Below are positions 26,619-36,243 of a stretch of DNA of 64,000 bases, in pieces (position 1 is the first letter of the stretch; each line of letters begins with the position of its first letter). Below the pieces are notes generated by a model. The model ran no database searches. It was not told the DNA's origin and worked only from the letters and a program-made list of their open reading frames with translations. The position numbers and the translations under genes were made by a program. The DNA is from Betaproteobacteria bacterium (GTDB lineage: Bacteria; Pseudomonadota; Gammaproteobacteria; Burkholderiales; Rhodocyclaceae), in NCBI GenBank assembly GCA_016234745.1, contig JACRAR010000062.1:119604-183603 (forward strand). Reading direction: 5' to 3'.

Positions 26619-28592
26619 TCAGGCATTTGTTTTAAGCTGCTCCAGGATCGCCGGGTTTTCCAGGGTGGACACATCCTGAGTGATTTCTTCGCCTTTGGCC
26701 AGGACCCGCAGCAATCTGCGCATAATCTTGCCTGAACGTGTCTTGGGCAGATTCTCGCCGAAGCGGATGTCCTTGGGTTTTGCGATCGGGCCAATTTCCT
26801 TGCCGACCCAGTTGCGCAATTCATTGGCAATCTTCTTTGCTTCTTCGCCAAATGGCCTGGAACCCTTGAGCACAACAAAGGCACAGACAGCCTCGCCGGT
26901 CATTTCATCCGGCCGTCCGACCACGGCGGCTTCCGCCACGAGCGGGTTGGCAACCAGGGCCGACTCAATTTCCATGGTACCCAGGCGATGGCCGGAAACA
27001 TTCAACACATCGTCGATGCGGCCCATGATGGTGAAATAGCCCGTCTTGGCATCGCGCACTGCCCCATCGCCGGCTAGGTACAGCTTGCCCTGAAAATCCT
27101 CCGGGAAGTAAGACTTCTTGTAGCGTTCCGGATCGCCCCAAATGGTGCGGATCATCGATGGCCAGGGTTTCTTTACGACGAGAAATCCTCCCTTGCCCCA
27201 TTCCACATCGTTGCCTGTTTCATCGACAATGGCGGCCTGGATGCCCGGGAAGGGCAGCGTGCAGGAGCCAGGTACAAGTGGGGTCACTCCAGGCAAAGGA
27301 GTAATCATGTGGCTGCCGGTTTCTGTTTGCCACCATGTGTCTACGATTGGGCAACGTCCGCCGCCGACCGTGTTGAAATACCACATCCAGGCTTCGGGGT
27401 TGATCGGTTCTCCGACCGTGCCCAGTATGCGCAACGAGGAAAGGTCATATTTCTTCGGCAAATCTGCGCCAGCCTTGATCAGCGAACGAATGGCGGTTGG
27501 CGCCGTGTAGAAGATTCCTACCTTGTGGTCCTGGATGGTCTTCCAGAAGCGACCGGCATCGGGATAGGTGGGTACGCCCTCGAAAACGATTTCGGTGGCG
27601 CAGCAGGCGAGCGGCCCGTATGTAATGTAAGTGTGGCCAGTGACCCAACCGATATCGGCGGTGCACCAGAAGACATCGTCCGGCTTGATGTCGAAGGTCC
27701 ATTTCATGGTCAAGATGGCCTGCAACAGATAGCCTCCCGAACAATGCTGGACGCCTTTGGGTTTGCCGGTCGAGCCCGATGTGTAAAGAATGAAAAGTGG
27801 ATGTTCGGCATCGACCCATTCGGGTTCGCAAACTTCGGATTGGCCGGCAACGACGTCATGCCACCATTTGTCGCGACCCGCAGCCATGCCGCAGGCACCC
27901 CCCGTGCGCTTATAGACGATCACGCTATGGATGCTTTCGCAGCCGCCCAAGGCGATGCCTTCATCAACAACAGGCTTCAGGGGAATGCTTTTACCACCAC
28001 GGCATTGCTCATCGGCGGTAATCACTGCAACCGCACCGGCATCCTGAATGCGTTCCTGAAGGCTTTTTGCCGAAAAGCCGCCGAACACTACCGAGTGGAT
28101 TGCGCCAATGCGTGCGCAAGCCTGCATGGCAACAACGCCTTCGATCGACATGGGCATGTATATGATGACGCGATCACCCTTCTTGATGCCTTCTGCATGC
28201 AGTGCATTGGCGAATTTGGTGGTGCGCGACAGCAACTCACGGTAAGTCACATGACTGACTTTGCCATCGTCCGCTTCAAAGATAATCGCGACCTTGTCGC
28301 CATGACCGGTTTCGACATTGCGGTCAAGACAATTATAGGAAACATTCAATTTGCCATCGGCAAACCACTTGAAAAAAGGTGCTGCAGACTCATCCAGCGT
28401 TTGCGTGAACGGCTGTTTCCAAGTGATATGTTCACGTGCCAAACGAGCCCAGAATCCCGCGTAGTCTTGATCGGCTTCCTTGCACAACGCGTCATACGCC
28501 GCCATTCCGGAGACAGTGGCTTTCTTGACGGTATCGGCAGAAGGCGGAAAAACCCGAGTTTCCTGGGACACCGACTCAATCGTGGACGACAT
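26619..28592 (-). CDS. acs: Acetyl-CoA synthetase
   Basis: 657 residues from ATG 28592, chosen because AGAGGAG precedes it by 8 bases; a longer frame to 28613 lacks this. AMP-forming ligase converting acetate, ATP and CoA to acetyl-CoA. Motifs: P-loop [45 protein letters not shown] with [20 protein letters not shown], and the acetylation-site Lys in [12 protein letters not shown] near the C-terminus. Monocistronic, divergent from the fumarase gene. Confidence 0.97.
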   Translation of the reverse strand: MSSTIESVSQETRVFPPSADTVKKATVSGMAAYDALCKEADQDYAGFWARLAREHITWKQPFTQTLDESAAPFFKWFADGKLNVSYNCLDRNVETGHGDKVAIIFEADDGKVSHVTYRELLSRTTKFANALHAEGIKKGDRVIIYMPMSIEGVVAMQACARIGAIHSVVFGGFSAKSLQERIQDAGAVAVITADEQCRGGKSIPLKPVVDEGIALGGCESIHSVIVYKRTGGACGMAAGRDKWWHDVVAGQSEVCEPEWVDAEHPLFILYTSGSTGKPKGVQHCSGGYLLQAILTMKWTFDIKPDDVFWCTADIGWVTGHTYITYGPLACCATEIVFEGVPTYPDAGRFWKTIQDHKVGIFYTAPTAIRSLIKAGADLPKKYDLSSLRILGTVGEPINPEAWMWYFNTVGGGRCPIVDTWWQTETGSHMITPLPGVTPLVPGSCTLPFPGIQAAIVDETGNDVEWGKGGFLVVKKPWPSMIRTIWGDPERYKKSYFPEDFQGKLYLAGDGAVRDAKTGYFTIMGRIDDVLNVSGHRLGTMEIESALVANPLVAEAAVVGRPDEMTGEAVCAFVVLKGSRPFGEEAKKIANELRNWVGKEIGPIAKPKDIRFGENLPKTRSGKIMRRLLRVLAKGEEITQDVSTLENPAILEQLKTNA

Positions 28593-28677
28593 TCGAACTT
28601 CTCCTCTAGGCAATAAACATCAATCATTAAACGGCGTGTATCTTACATCCTTCTTACGCTTGAAATCAGCGCATTCA

Positions 28678-28706
28678 CTGACGCAGTGCAGCATGAATGT
28701 TAGAAT
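28678..28706 (+). promoter_or_regulatory. Candidate promoter of the fumarase gene
   Basis: CTGACG (28678-28683), 17-base spacer, TAGAAT (28701-28706), about 65 bases before the fumarase ATG. Moderate match to the sigma-70 consensus; inferred. Confidence 0.35.
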
Positions 28707-28770
28707 GTTGGTGACGAGGCTGCCGGTGCTGAAAAGTGGCCCCTCTCTCAACTTTGGCAAGGAATTCAAC

Positions 28771-30297
28771 ATGAACACGATCCGCCAGGACGATTTCATA
28801 CAAAGCGTCGCTGATGCCTTCCAATACATCAGTTACTACCATCCGGTTGATTTCATCAAGGCGCTGAGTGCCGCCTACGATCGTGAACAGTCGCCCGCTG
28901 CCCGGGATGCCATCGCCCAGATTCTGATCAACTCGCGCATGTGCGCCGAAGGCAAGCGTCCAATTTGCCAGGACACAGGCATTGCCGTGGTTTTCCTCAA
29001 AGTTGGCATGAACGTGCAATGGAATGCTTCGCTTTCCATACAGGAGATGGTGAACGAGGGCGTTCGTCGTGCCTATCTGAATCCGGACAACAAACTGCGT
29101 GCCTCCGTGCTTCTCGATCCTGCTGGAAAGCGCACCAACTCGAAAGACAATACCCCGGCGGTGGTGCATTACGAATTGGTACCCGGCGACGGCATCGAGG
29201 TCATTTGTGCCGCCAAAGGCGGCGGTTCTGAAAACAAGTCGAAGTTCTACGCGCTCAACCCTTCCGATTCCATCGTCGATTGGGTGCTCAAGACGGTACC
29301 CACCATGGGCGCTGGCTGGTGTCCGCCCGGCATTCTCGGCATAGGCATTGGCGGAACACCGGAAAAGGCCATGTTGCTCGCCAAGGAATCACTGATGGCG
29401 CCGGTGAATATTCAGGAACTCCAGGACAAGTCGGCACGCAGCGAGAGCCTCAGTCGTGTCGAGGAACTGCGCCTGGAGCTCTACGAAAAAGTGAATGCCC
29501 TGGGTATCGGCGCACAAGGGCTGGGCGGTTTGACCTGCGTGCTCGATGTCAAAATTCTCGATTATCCCACGCATGCCGCCAGTTTGCCGGTCGCGATGAT
29601 TCCCAACTGCGCCGCGACGCGCCATGTCCATTTTCACCTCGACGGCTCGGGACCAGCCAAGCTCGAACCTCCCAGCCTGGAAGACTGGCCCAAGCTGACT
29701 TATGACAGCAGCAAAGGCAAGCGCGTCAATCTCGACACCCTGACGCGCGCAGAGGTTGCTGCATGGAAGCCAGGCGAAGTCCTGTTGCTCAACGGCAGAC
29801 TGCTGACCGGCAGAGATGCTGCGCACAAACGCATTCAGGAAATGCTGGCAAAGAATGAAAAGCTGCCGGTGGATTTCAGTAACCGCGTCATCTATTACGT
29901 CGGGCCGGTCGATCCGGTGCGCGACGAGGTGATGGGGCCGGCCGGTCCGACGACCGCGACACGCATGGACAAGTTTACGGAAATGATGCTGGCGCAAACC
30001 GGTTTGATTGCCATGGTTGGCAAAGCTGAACGTGGTGCGGTGGCGATCGAAGCGATCAAGAAACACAAATCCGCGTATCTGATGGCCGTAGGTGGCGCGG
30101 CGTATCTTGTCGCCAAGGCGATCAAGGCTGCCAAGGTAGTCGGCTTTGCCGACCTCGGCATGGAGGCTATCTATGAGTTTGAGGTCAAGGACATGCCCGT
30201 GACTGTGGCGGTGGATGCCAACGGAGTTTCAGTGCATCACGACGGACCGATGGAGTGGATGGCCAAGATCGGCAAGATACAGTTTGCTAAAAAGTAG
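28771..30297 (+). CDS. Class I (iron-sulfur) fumarate hydratase
   Basis: 508 residues from ATG 28771 with an AAGGAA ribosome-binding site. TCA-cycle enzyme interconverting fumarate and malate. Candidate 4Fe-4S cysteines are in RPICQDTGIAVVF, GGLTCVLD and IPNCAATRH. The C-terminal half carries the class I beta-domain (VGPVDPVRDEVMGPAGPTTA, then TRMDKF; AVGGAAYLVAKAIKAAKVVG). The oxygen-sensitive class I form is complete here. A longer frame upstream (28480) is not supported. Confidence 0.95.
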   Translation: MNTIRQDDFIQSVADAFQYISYYHPVDFIKALSAAYDREQSPAARDAIAQILINSRMCAEGKRPICQDTGIAVVFLKVGMNVQWNASLSIQEMVNEGVRRAYLNPDNKLRASVLLDPAGKRTNSKDNTPAVVHYELVPGDGIEVICAAKGGGSENKSKFYALNPSDSIVDWVLKTVPTMGAGWCPPGILGIGIGGTPEKAMLLAKESLMAPVNIQELQDKSARSESLSRVEELRLELYEKVNALGIGAQGLGGLTCVLDVKILDYPTHAASLPVAMIPNCAATRHVHFHLDGSGPAKLEPPSLEDWPKLTYDSSKGKRVNLDTLTRAEVAAWKPGEVLLLNGRLLTGRDAAHKRIQEMLAKNEKLPVDFSNRVIYYVGPVDPVRDEVMGPAGPTTATRMDKFTEMMLAQTGLIAMVGKAERGAVAIEAIKKHKSAYLMAVGGAAYLVAKAIKAAKVVGFADLGMEAIYEFEVKDMPVTVAVDANGVSVHHDGPMEWMAKIGKIQFAKK

Positions 30298-30326
30298 AAG
30301 AATTCAATCCTGCTAAGGACACTAGA

Positions 30327-30695
30327 ATGAAATCCATTACAGTTCTGATCGTTTCCGCTGGCTTCTCTTTAGCAGCAATCGCCAATCCGCCCGCCGCTGT
30401 TGGTGCTTCTCCCGGTCATCCCGGCGCGGGATCGGCCGATATGGGCAAGGCTGAGGCTCCTCCGGCCACAAAAAAAGCCAAAGTGATTTCCTCGATCGAC
30501 ACCAAGAGTTTTACTTACATCGAGATTCAGGACGGAAACAAGAAATTCTGGCTTGTTGCACCCACCGTCGCTGTGAAAAACGGCAGCATGATCAGTTATG
30601 CAGATGCGCCGTTGCAGGCGAAATATCATAGCCCCTCGCTGAACCGGGATTTCAGCAATATCATTTTCACCACACGCGTAGCCGTCGACAAGTAA
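30327..30695 (+). CDS. Exported NrfJ-like hypothetical protein
   Basis: 122 residues. Signal peptide about 1-20 (IVSAGFSLAAIA), then a Pro/Gly/Ala-rich linker and a compact beta domain (about 50-120): SSIDTKSFTYIEIQDGNKKF then WLVAPTVAVKNG. The domain resembles the small OB-like repeat of NrfJ and related periplasmic proteins, whose role is unknown. It lies 29 bases after the fumarase stop and may be co-transcribed. Family recognition is tentative. Confidence 0.65.
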   Translation: MKSITVLIVSAGFSLAAIANPPAAVGASPGHPGAGSADMGKAEAPPATKKAKVISSIDTKSFTYIEIQDGNKKFWLVAPTVAVKNGSMISYADAPLQAKYHSPSLNRDFSNIIFTTRVAVDK

Positions 30696-30812
30696 TTCCA
30701 TTTCAAAGTCGGCCGTGACTTTGCCGATCTTGTCTTGCCATATTGTTTGGTGTGTTTTCGGTCATCTTTGCGCAGGTACGTTCTTGCAGCGGAATGATCC
30801 CGGATTACCGCC

Positions 30813-31598
30813 ATGATTGGTGTATTTGATTCGGGCTTGGGCGGGCTTTCGGTATTGGCCGCAATTTCCCGAGCGCTTCCGACAGCTGACCTCACCTATC
30901 TCGCGGATAGCGCCCACCTTCCCTATGGCGCCAAGCCGGACGAGTTTATCCGCGGTCGGGTGCTTGCAATTGGCCGCCATTTGGCCGAACGCGGATGCGG
31001 GCTGCTGGTCGTTGCCTGCAATACCGCGACTGCTGCCGCGGTCCAGGCTTTGCGCGACCAGCATCCGGATATTCCCGTGGTGGGGATTGAACCCGGCATA
31101 AAACCGGCAGCGATCTCATCGAAAACCCGGCACATTGCCGTCCTGACAACGGAATCGACAGCGCAGAGCGCACGCTTGACCCACCTTATCGACAATCATG
31201 CCAATGGACTGAAAGTTCAGATTGTGGCCTGCCCAGGCTGGGCAACCAGGATAGAGTCGCTGGATATGGAAGATCCGACATTTTCAGACGAAGTCACGGC
31301 AAAGATTGTCCCGTTGCTTGAGCAGGGAGTTGATCGCCTGGTACTCGGCTGCACACATTACAGCTTTCTGCTGCCGCTGCTGGAGCCCCTGACGGCAGGA
31401 CGGGCGGAACTGGTAGATGTAGCGGCAGCCGTCGCCCGACAAGTGCTCCGCCTGTCAGGCTTACATGCTCGAGGTACCGGTCGCTTGACCATGCTCGCGA
31501 CCGCGAGACCGGAGCGTCTGCATAGAGCGCCGCAAGCCTTGGGTTTGTCGAACCTGACCTGCCGCCTCAACAGCGCAACGCATCAAGTGCTGATTTAG
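30813..31598 (+). CDS. murI: Glutamate racemase
   Basis: 261-residue cofactor-independent racemase producing D-glutamate for peptidoglycan. MIGVFDSGLGGLSVL opening; first catalytic Cys in VVACNTATAAA; second in LVLGCTHYSFLLP; acidic partner in TYLADSAHLPYG. Complete. A 7-bp hairpin (30704-30723) separates it from the upstream gene. Confidence 0.95.
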   Translation: MIGVFDSGLGGLSVLAAISRALPTADLTYLADSAHLPYGAKPDEFIRGRVLAIGRHLAERGCGLLVVACNTATAAAVQALRDQHPDIPVVGIEPGIKPAAISSKTRHIAVLTTESTAQSARLTHLIDNHANGLKVQIVACPGWATRIESLDMEDPTFSDEVTAKIVPLLEQGVDRLVLGCTHYSFLLPLLEPLTAGRAELVDVAAAVARQVLRLSGLHARGTGRLTMLATARPERLHRAPQALGLSNLTCRLNSATHQVLI

Positions 31599-31657
31599 CG
31601 TGAAACAACATTAATACGTGCTGGGTGATATATCGAGCGCAGCGAGGAAACCAATCG

Positions 31658-31677
31658 CCTCCCCCGCGAGGGGGAGG
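31658..31677. repeat. G/C-rich 8-bp palindrome (CCTCCCCC-GCGA-GGGGGAGG)
   Basis: A perfect short hairpin in the intergenic stretch after murI, followed by a further GGAGGGGGCGGG run. It may belong to a dispersed palindromic repeat family, but I cannot count other copies in the genome. There is no clear U-tail, so a classical terminator is less likely. The rest of 31599-31756 shows nothing else. Confidence 0.45.
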
Positions 31678-31756
31678 ATGGGAGGGGGCGGGTCTTTATA
31701 CCGCTTTTCGCGTGTTTCATCATCAATGGGTGGCTTTCGCTGCCATGAGCGTTAGA

Positions 31757-32044
31757 TCAGGTGAAGGAAACCGGGCCATGCCGGAAGGGTATCCAGTCCT
31801 TGTGCTCCGGCCTGTATTGCAAACCATAGGGTGATTTTAGAAAAATCTTGGGTGGATTGCCGCTTTCCTTCTGGGTTTTTTCTACATCGACCTTGCCGGA
31901 AGGCAGAAATATCTTGTCGACCAGTTCCTGAAGAGGCACCTCACGTTCCGCTTTCTTGACATATTCGCGGGCCGTATCACTGAGTGCCCAAGCCTCCTCG
32001 ACCAGCGCGTAATAATAATCCGTCTTGTCCTTGTTGATTTCCAT
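31757..32044 (-). CDS. Small hypothetical protein
   Basis: 95 residues from ATG 32044 (an upstream ATG at 32056 adds four residues). Soluble, rich in charged residues: DYYYALVEEAWALSDTAREY then VKKAEREVPLQELVDKIFLP. No domain I recognise. It lies downstream of the PolB-type exonuclease on the same strand, separated by 85 bases. Reading-frame quality and acidic/basic patterning suggest a real gene. Confidence 0.55.
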   Translation of the reverse strand: MEINKDKTDYYYALVEEAWALSDTAREYVKKAEREVPLQELVDKIFLPSGKVDVEKTQKESGNPPKIFLKSPYGLQYRPEHKDWIPFRHGPVSFT

Positions 32045-32129
32045 GGCTATCCTCATTTGCTGATGACTGTTTCAAGTGGGCTAATTATGGCAAATTCTTG
32101 CCACTGGATAAAGGTTTCCAGCAGCCTCT

Positions 32130-32909
32130 TCAATTGCCAAGGAATGTTTGCCAATGCGGCTTGTTCAGCGCTGCCAATTGATTATGAACAAAAAGAATTT
32201 CTGCGTCGTGCTCGGCGGCTGTCAATAGGCCGCGCATTTTCTGGAAGCGCAGGTATACCAGGTAAGTATTCACGACATCGGTTTCACAGTAATCGCGGAT
32301 TTCATCGATCCGGCCATCCAGCCACGCGGACCAGACCGCATCGCCAGCCATGCCCTGTTTGCCGGGCAAACCCATCAATTTGGCAAGCTGATCCAAGGGA
32401 GCGGCTGCACGCGGCTGATACATCGCCAGGAGGTCCATCAGGTCGAGATGACGGGTGTGGTAGCGGCTGATGTAATTGTTCCACTTGAAGTCGCGGCTGT
32501 CGCGGTAATCACCCTCGCCCATTTCCCAGTAGCGCGGAGCGGTGACGCCATGAATCAAACCGCGATAGTGCAGGACCGGCAGGTCGAATCCACCGCCATT
32601 CCATGAAATCAGCTGCGGCGTGAATTTCTCGACGCCGTCGAAGAATCGCTGAATGATCTGTGCTTCACCCGCTTCAGGTTCCGCCAAGGATCGCACAAGA
32701 AACTTCTCGGAGTCACGCAGTACATAAGAAATCACCACAACCCGCTGCAAGTGAAGCGGCAGGAAATCACTGCCGTTCTTGGCGCGTTGCTTCTGGAAGG
32801 CGAACTCTGCCACTTCCGCATCGGACAAGTCCGCATCAAGCGCATGCAATACCCGCAATCCCGCGACGTCAGGAATTGTCTCTATATCGAAGACCAAGGT
32901 TGAACTCAC
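32130..32909 (-). CDS. Predicted 3'-5' exonuclease of the PolB-like (DNA_pol_B_exo2) family
   Basis: 259 residues, ribonuclease H-like DnaQ-type fold. Exo I motif VFDIETIPDVAGL supplies the metal-binding D-x-E; Exo II is SWNGGGFDLPVLHYR; Exo III is DEIRDYCETDVVNTYLVYLR with the second metal-binding Asp. A stand-alone nuclease domain with no polymerase part. Cellular target unknown. It stands between the small hypothetical gene and cysM. Confidence 0.85.
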   Translation of the reverse strand: MSSTLVFDIETIPDVAGLRVLHALDADLSDAEVAEFAFQKQRAKNGSDFLPLHLQRVVVISYVLRDSEKFLVRSLAEPEAGEAQIIQRFFDGVEKFTPQLISWNGGGFDLPVLHYRGLIHGVTAPRYWEMGEGDYRDSRDFKWNNYISRYHTRHLDLMDLLAMYQPRAAAPLDQLAKLMGLPGKQGMAGDAVWSAWLDGRIDEIRDYCETDVVNTYLVYLRFQKMRGLLTAAEHDAEILFVHNQLAALNKPHWQTFLGN

Positions 32910-32968
32910 GTGCTCGCTCTTAGGGGCAAGTTACCCAACTGGTGCGGCTGTTCGGAAGAACTGAATCG

Positions 32969-33865
32969 TCATGCGGGGAACACCCCGGTTGATAAATAAC
33001 GGTCACCACGGTCGCACACGATGGTGACGATCAGCGCATCGCTGAGTTCCTCTGCCAAGCGCAAAGCCACGGCCAATGCTCCACCAGAGGAAATGCCCGC
33101 AAAAATGCCTTCCTCGCGCGCCAGGCGCCGTGTCATTTCCTCAGCTTCCGCTTGTGTTACCGACTCGATTCGGTCCACGCGGGAACGGTCATAAATTTTA
33201 GGCAGGTAGGCTTCGGGCCATTTGCGTATGCCGGGAATCTGCGAGCCTTCCTCAGGATGACAGCCAATGATCTGCACGGAGGGGTTCTTCTCCTTGAGAA
33301 AGCGCGAAACTCCCATGATGGTTCCGGTGGTGCCCATGCTGCTGACGAAATGGGTGATGCCGCCGTCCGTGTCGCGCCAGATTTCCGGTCCGGTGCCGTG
33401 GTAGTGCGCATACGGATTGTCGGGATTGGCAAACTGATCGAGGATCACGCCGCGTCCAGCAGCACGCAGTTTCTCGGCATGATCGCGCGCTCCCTCCATG
33501 CCGCCTGCCTTGGGCGTAAGAATCAGTTCCGCACCATAGGCGCGCATCACCTGGCGCCGTTCGACGCTCTGGTTCTCCGGCATGACCAGAATCAAGCGAT
33601 AGCCGCGCATCGCCGCAACCATCGCCAGGGCAATGCCGGTATTGCCGCTGGTGGCTTCGATCAACGTTGTGCCGGGCTGGATTTGCCTGCGCTCTTCGGC
33701 GCGCAAAATCATGCTCAGTGCCGGGCGATCCTTGACCGAACCTGCCGGATTGTTGCCTTCCAGTTTGGCCAGGATGCAGTTGCGCCTGGCCTCGTTGCGC
33801 TTGCCGGGAATGTGCTTGAGGCGCACCAGAGGCGTATTGCCGACAAAATCTTCGAGAGTCTTGAT
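32969..33865 (-). CDS. cysM: Cysteine synthase B (no canonical start codon)
   Basis: O-acetylserine/thiosulfate sulfhydrylase, PLP-dependent. PLP Lys in NPAGSVKDRPALSM, phosphate loop EATSGNTGIALAM, TGTIMGVSRFLKEKNP typical of CysM. The first GTG in frame (33826) would cut the conserved KTLEDFVGNTPLV opening. In frame, that segment is encoded from ATC at 33865-33863, with AGGGG 6 bases upstream and a stop farther up. I therefore extend to ATC (298 residues). A G-to-C change of an ancestral ATG would explain this. Confidence 0.88.
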   Translation of the reverse strand: MKTLEDFVGNTPLVRLKHIPGKRNEARRNCILAKLEGNNPAGSVKDRPALSMILRAEERRQIQPGTTLIEATSGNTGIALAMVAAMRGYRLILVMPENQSVERRQVMRAYGAELILTPKAGGMEGARDHAEKLRAAGRGVILDQFANPDNPYAHYHGTGPEIWRDTDGGITHFVSSMGTTGTIMGVSRFLKEKNPSVQIIGCHPEEGSQIPGIRKWPEAYLPKIYDRSRVDRIESVTQAEAEEMTRRLAREEGIFAGISSGGALAVALRLAEELSDALIVTIVCDRGDRYLSTGVFPA

Positions 33866-33904
33866 GGGTAGCCCCTGGTGGTTATTATGACGTCATTCCG
33901 GAAA

Positions 33905-34270
33905 CTATTTCTTGGCGTCCTTTTTTGCGTCCGCCGGAGCAGCGGTTGCGGGCTTTGCAACTGGAGTCGCTGCCGGCTTGGCTTCTGGTTTTGCTTCGGT
34001 CTTGGGTGCAGCAGCCGCACCATCCACGGTAATTTCGTTCTTGAGTTTTTCGAAATTCTTGTCGCCGATCCCCTTGACGCGCTTCAGGTCGTCAGCGGTT
34101 TTGAAAGGGCCGTTCTTCTTTCGATCATCGATGATCGCCTTGGCCTTCGCCGGCCCAACTCCCGGCAGCTTGTCCAATTCGGCCTCTGTGGCGGTGTTGA
34201 TATTGACGGCTGCAAATGCCCATTGAATGGCAATCAACCAAGCCAGCAAAGCGTAGACGATTTTCCTCAT
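33905..34270 (-). CDS. ComEA-like helix-hairpin-helix DNA-binding protein
   Basis: 121 residues. Signal peptide or anchor 1-20 (ALLAWLIAIQWAFA), then a double helix-hairpin-helix domain: NINTATEAELDKLPGVGPAK and DLKRVKGIGDKNFEKLK. The tail is low-complexity Ala/Lys/Pro/Glu and ends in lysines. Related to periplasmic ComEA, which binds incoming DNA in transformation. In betaproteobacteria short ComEA-like proteins are common. Located between hldD and cysM. Confidence 0.88.
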   Translation of the reverse strand: MRKIVYALLAWLIAIQWAFAAVNINTATEAELDKLPGVGPAKAKAIIDDRKKNGPFKTADDLKRVKGIGDKNFEKLKNEITVDGAAAAPKTEAKPEAKPAATPVAKPATAAPADAKKDAKK

Positions 34271-34288
34271 GATTTCTCCTGAAAAATA

Positions 34289-35278
34289 TTAAATGTTCGA
34301 CAAGTGTTTGACGTACTGTCCGACGCCCTGCTCCACCGTGGCGAATTCGCCGCGGTAGCCGGCCGCGCGCAGGTTGGAAAGATCAGCCTGGGTAAAGCTC
34401 TGGTACTTGCCTTTCAACGCCTCCGGAAATGCCACATATTCGATGAGTCCCTGCCTTTTTTGTTCTACCAGCGACAGCGGAGCATCGCCAGCGGCGACAC
34501 GACATGCGTTGACTATGGCATGAGCGACCGCATTGAACGGTTCAGCCCGGCCTGTGCCCAAGTTGAATATACCTGAACATCGTTGATCGAGGAAATGCAG
34601 ATTGACCTTGACGACATCATCGATATAGACAAAATCGCGGCATTGCTCGCCATCGGAATAACCGTCACAACCTTCAAACAACTTGACCCGGCCATCCGTC
34701 CGGAACTGATTGTACAAATGGAAAGCAACCGAAGCCATCCTCTGCTTGTGTTGCTCACAGGGGCCATACACATTGAAATAACGCAAGCCTACCACCGGGG
34801 ATACGGCATCCTGGAGACGTTGACGGACTCGCTGATCGAAGAGAAATTTTGAATAACCATAGACATTCAGTGGTGCTTCACATGAGCGGATCTCTTCGAA
34901 TCGCTTGCCGCTGCCATAGACAGATGCTGAAGAGGCATACAAGAACGGAATCTCCTGGTCGAGACAGAAGTCCAGCAGAGTGGATGAATAACGGTAGTTG
35001 TTCATCATCATGTAACGGCCGTCGCTTTCCATCGTGTCGGAGCAAGCTCCCTGGTGCAGGACAGCCTCGACACTGCCGTCAAAATAGCCGTCCTCGACGA
35101 GATCCAGGAATTCCTGTTTGTCGAGATAGTCCGCCACTTCGCAATTGACCAGGTTCTTGAACTTGTCGGCACGGCTCAAATTATCCACGGCGATGATGCG
35201 GTCGATTCCTCGTCGATTCAATCCCTTCACCAGATTGGCTCCGATGAATCCACAAGCGCCGGTCACGATGATATACAT
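34289..35278 (-). CDS. hldD: ADP-L-glycero-D-manno-heptose 6-epimerase
   Basis: 329-residue short-chain dehydrogenase-type epimerase, final step of ADP-heptose synthesis for LPS inner core. NAD(P) loop [34 protein letters not shown], catalytic YxxxK in [24 protein letters not shown]. 32 bases downstream of rfaE1, with which it forms an LPS unit together with ugd. Confidence 0.96.
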   Translation of the reverse strand: MYIIVTGACGFIGANLVKGLNRRGIDRIIAVDNLSRADKFKNLVNCEVADYLDKQEFLDLVEDGYFDGSVEAVLHQGACSDTMESDGRYMMMNNYRYSSTLLDFCLDQEIPFLYASSASVYGSGKRFEEIRSCEAPLNVYGYSKFLFDQRVRQRLQDAVSPVVGLRYFNVYGPCEQHKQRMASVAFHLYNQFRTDGRVKLFEGCDGYSDGEQCRDFVYIDDVVKVNLHFLDQRCSGIFNLGTGRAEPFNAVAHAIVNACRVAAGDAPLSLVEQKRQGLIEYVAFPEALKGKYQSFTQADLSNLRAAGYRGEFATVEQGVGQYVKHLSNI

Positions 35279-35310
35279 ATGATTCCTTATACTGATTTTA
35301 TGGGACTGGC

Positions 35311-36237
35311 TTACTCGCCCGCTAATTCTGCCAGCGTGCAGGTCGCCGTGCCAAATTTGCCGACCACAATGCCCGCTGCTCGATTGGCGATACGCATTGA
35401 GGCTGCCAGGTCCATGCGGCTGCCGAGCATCACCGCCAGCGCGGCGATCACAGTGTCGCCCGCACCGCTGACATCGAAGACCTCGCGCGCCAAGGCAGGT
35501 TCATGCAATGCGCCTTCGGCAGTGAACAATGACATGCCTTCCTCGGAACGCGTCACCAGCAGTGACTGCAAGCCGAGGCTGTTGCGCAGATTCTGTGCCT
35601 TTTCCTCAAGCTCCGTTTCGCTCGACCACTGACCAACGACCTCACGCAATTCCGCGCGGTTGGGCGTCAGCATGCTGGCACCGGCATAGCGGGCAAAGTC
35701 TTCTCCCTTGGGGTCGACCAGAACCGGTTTGTTCACAGCGCGTGCGAGCTTGATCATTTCCGCAATATGGGCGAGACCGCCCTTGCCGTAATCCGAAAGA
35801 ACCACTACGTCGCAGTGATCCAGGCGTTGTTCAAATTCACGAAGTTTGCCATAGAGCACTTCGTGTGCGGGCGGGGTTTCGAAATCGATGCGCAGCAATT
35901 GCTGCTGACGGCCAATCACCCTCAGCTTGACGGTAGTGGCAAGCTGGGGATCCTCATGCAAGCTTGTTGTCACGCCTTCCGCTGCCATCAAACGCGCCAG
36001 AGCCTGGCCCGCCTCGTCTGCTCCAACCACCGAGAGCAGCGTCGTTTGTGCGCCCAGGGCGGCAGCATTGCGGGCCACGTTCGCAGCCCCACCGGGACGC
36101 TCTTCCATCCTGCTGATCTTGACTATCGGCACTGGCGCCTCGGGCGAGATGCGGCTTACGTCGCCGAACCAGTAGCGATCCAGCATGACATCACCAACGA
36201 TGAGTGCGCGTGTCCTGGAAGTGTCGGGTATGCGCAT
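35311..36237 (-). CDS. rfaE1: D-glycero-beta-D-manno-heptose-7-phosphate kinase
   Basis: 308-residue ribokinase/PfkB-fold kinase that makes heptose 1,7-bisphosphate. [23 protein letters not shown] opening, substrate loop [16 protein letters not shown], anion hole and base in [18 protein letters not shown]. Only the kinase half of HldE is present; the nucleotidyltransferase half is not fused and not found nearby. Six bases after ugd. Confidence 0.93.
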   Translation of the reverse strand: MRIPDTSRTRALIVGDVMLDRYWFGDVSRISPEAPVPIVKISRMEERPGGAANVARNAAALGAQTTLLSVVGADEAGQALARLMAAEGVTTSLHEDPQLATTVKLRVIGRQQQLLRIDFETPPAHEVLYGKLREFEQRLDHCDVVVLSDYGKGGLAHIAEMIKLARAVNKPVLVDPKGEDFARYAGASMLTPNRAELREVVGQWSSETELEEKAQNLRNSLGLQSLLVTRSEEGMSLFTAEGALHEPALAREVFDVSGAGDTVIAALAVMLGSRMDLAASMRIANRAAGIVVGKFGTATCTLAELAGE

Positions 36238-36243
36238 GGTCAG

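Noticed and set aside
27309..28616. 435-codon plus-strand open frame
   Set aside because: Antisense to acs, whose motifs are complete.
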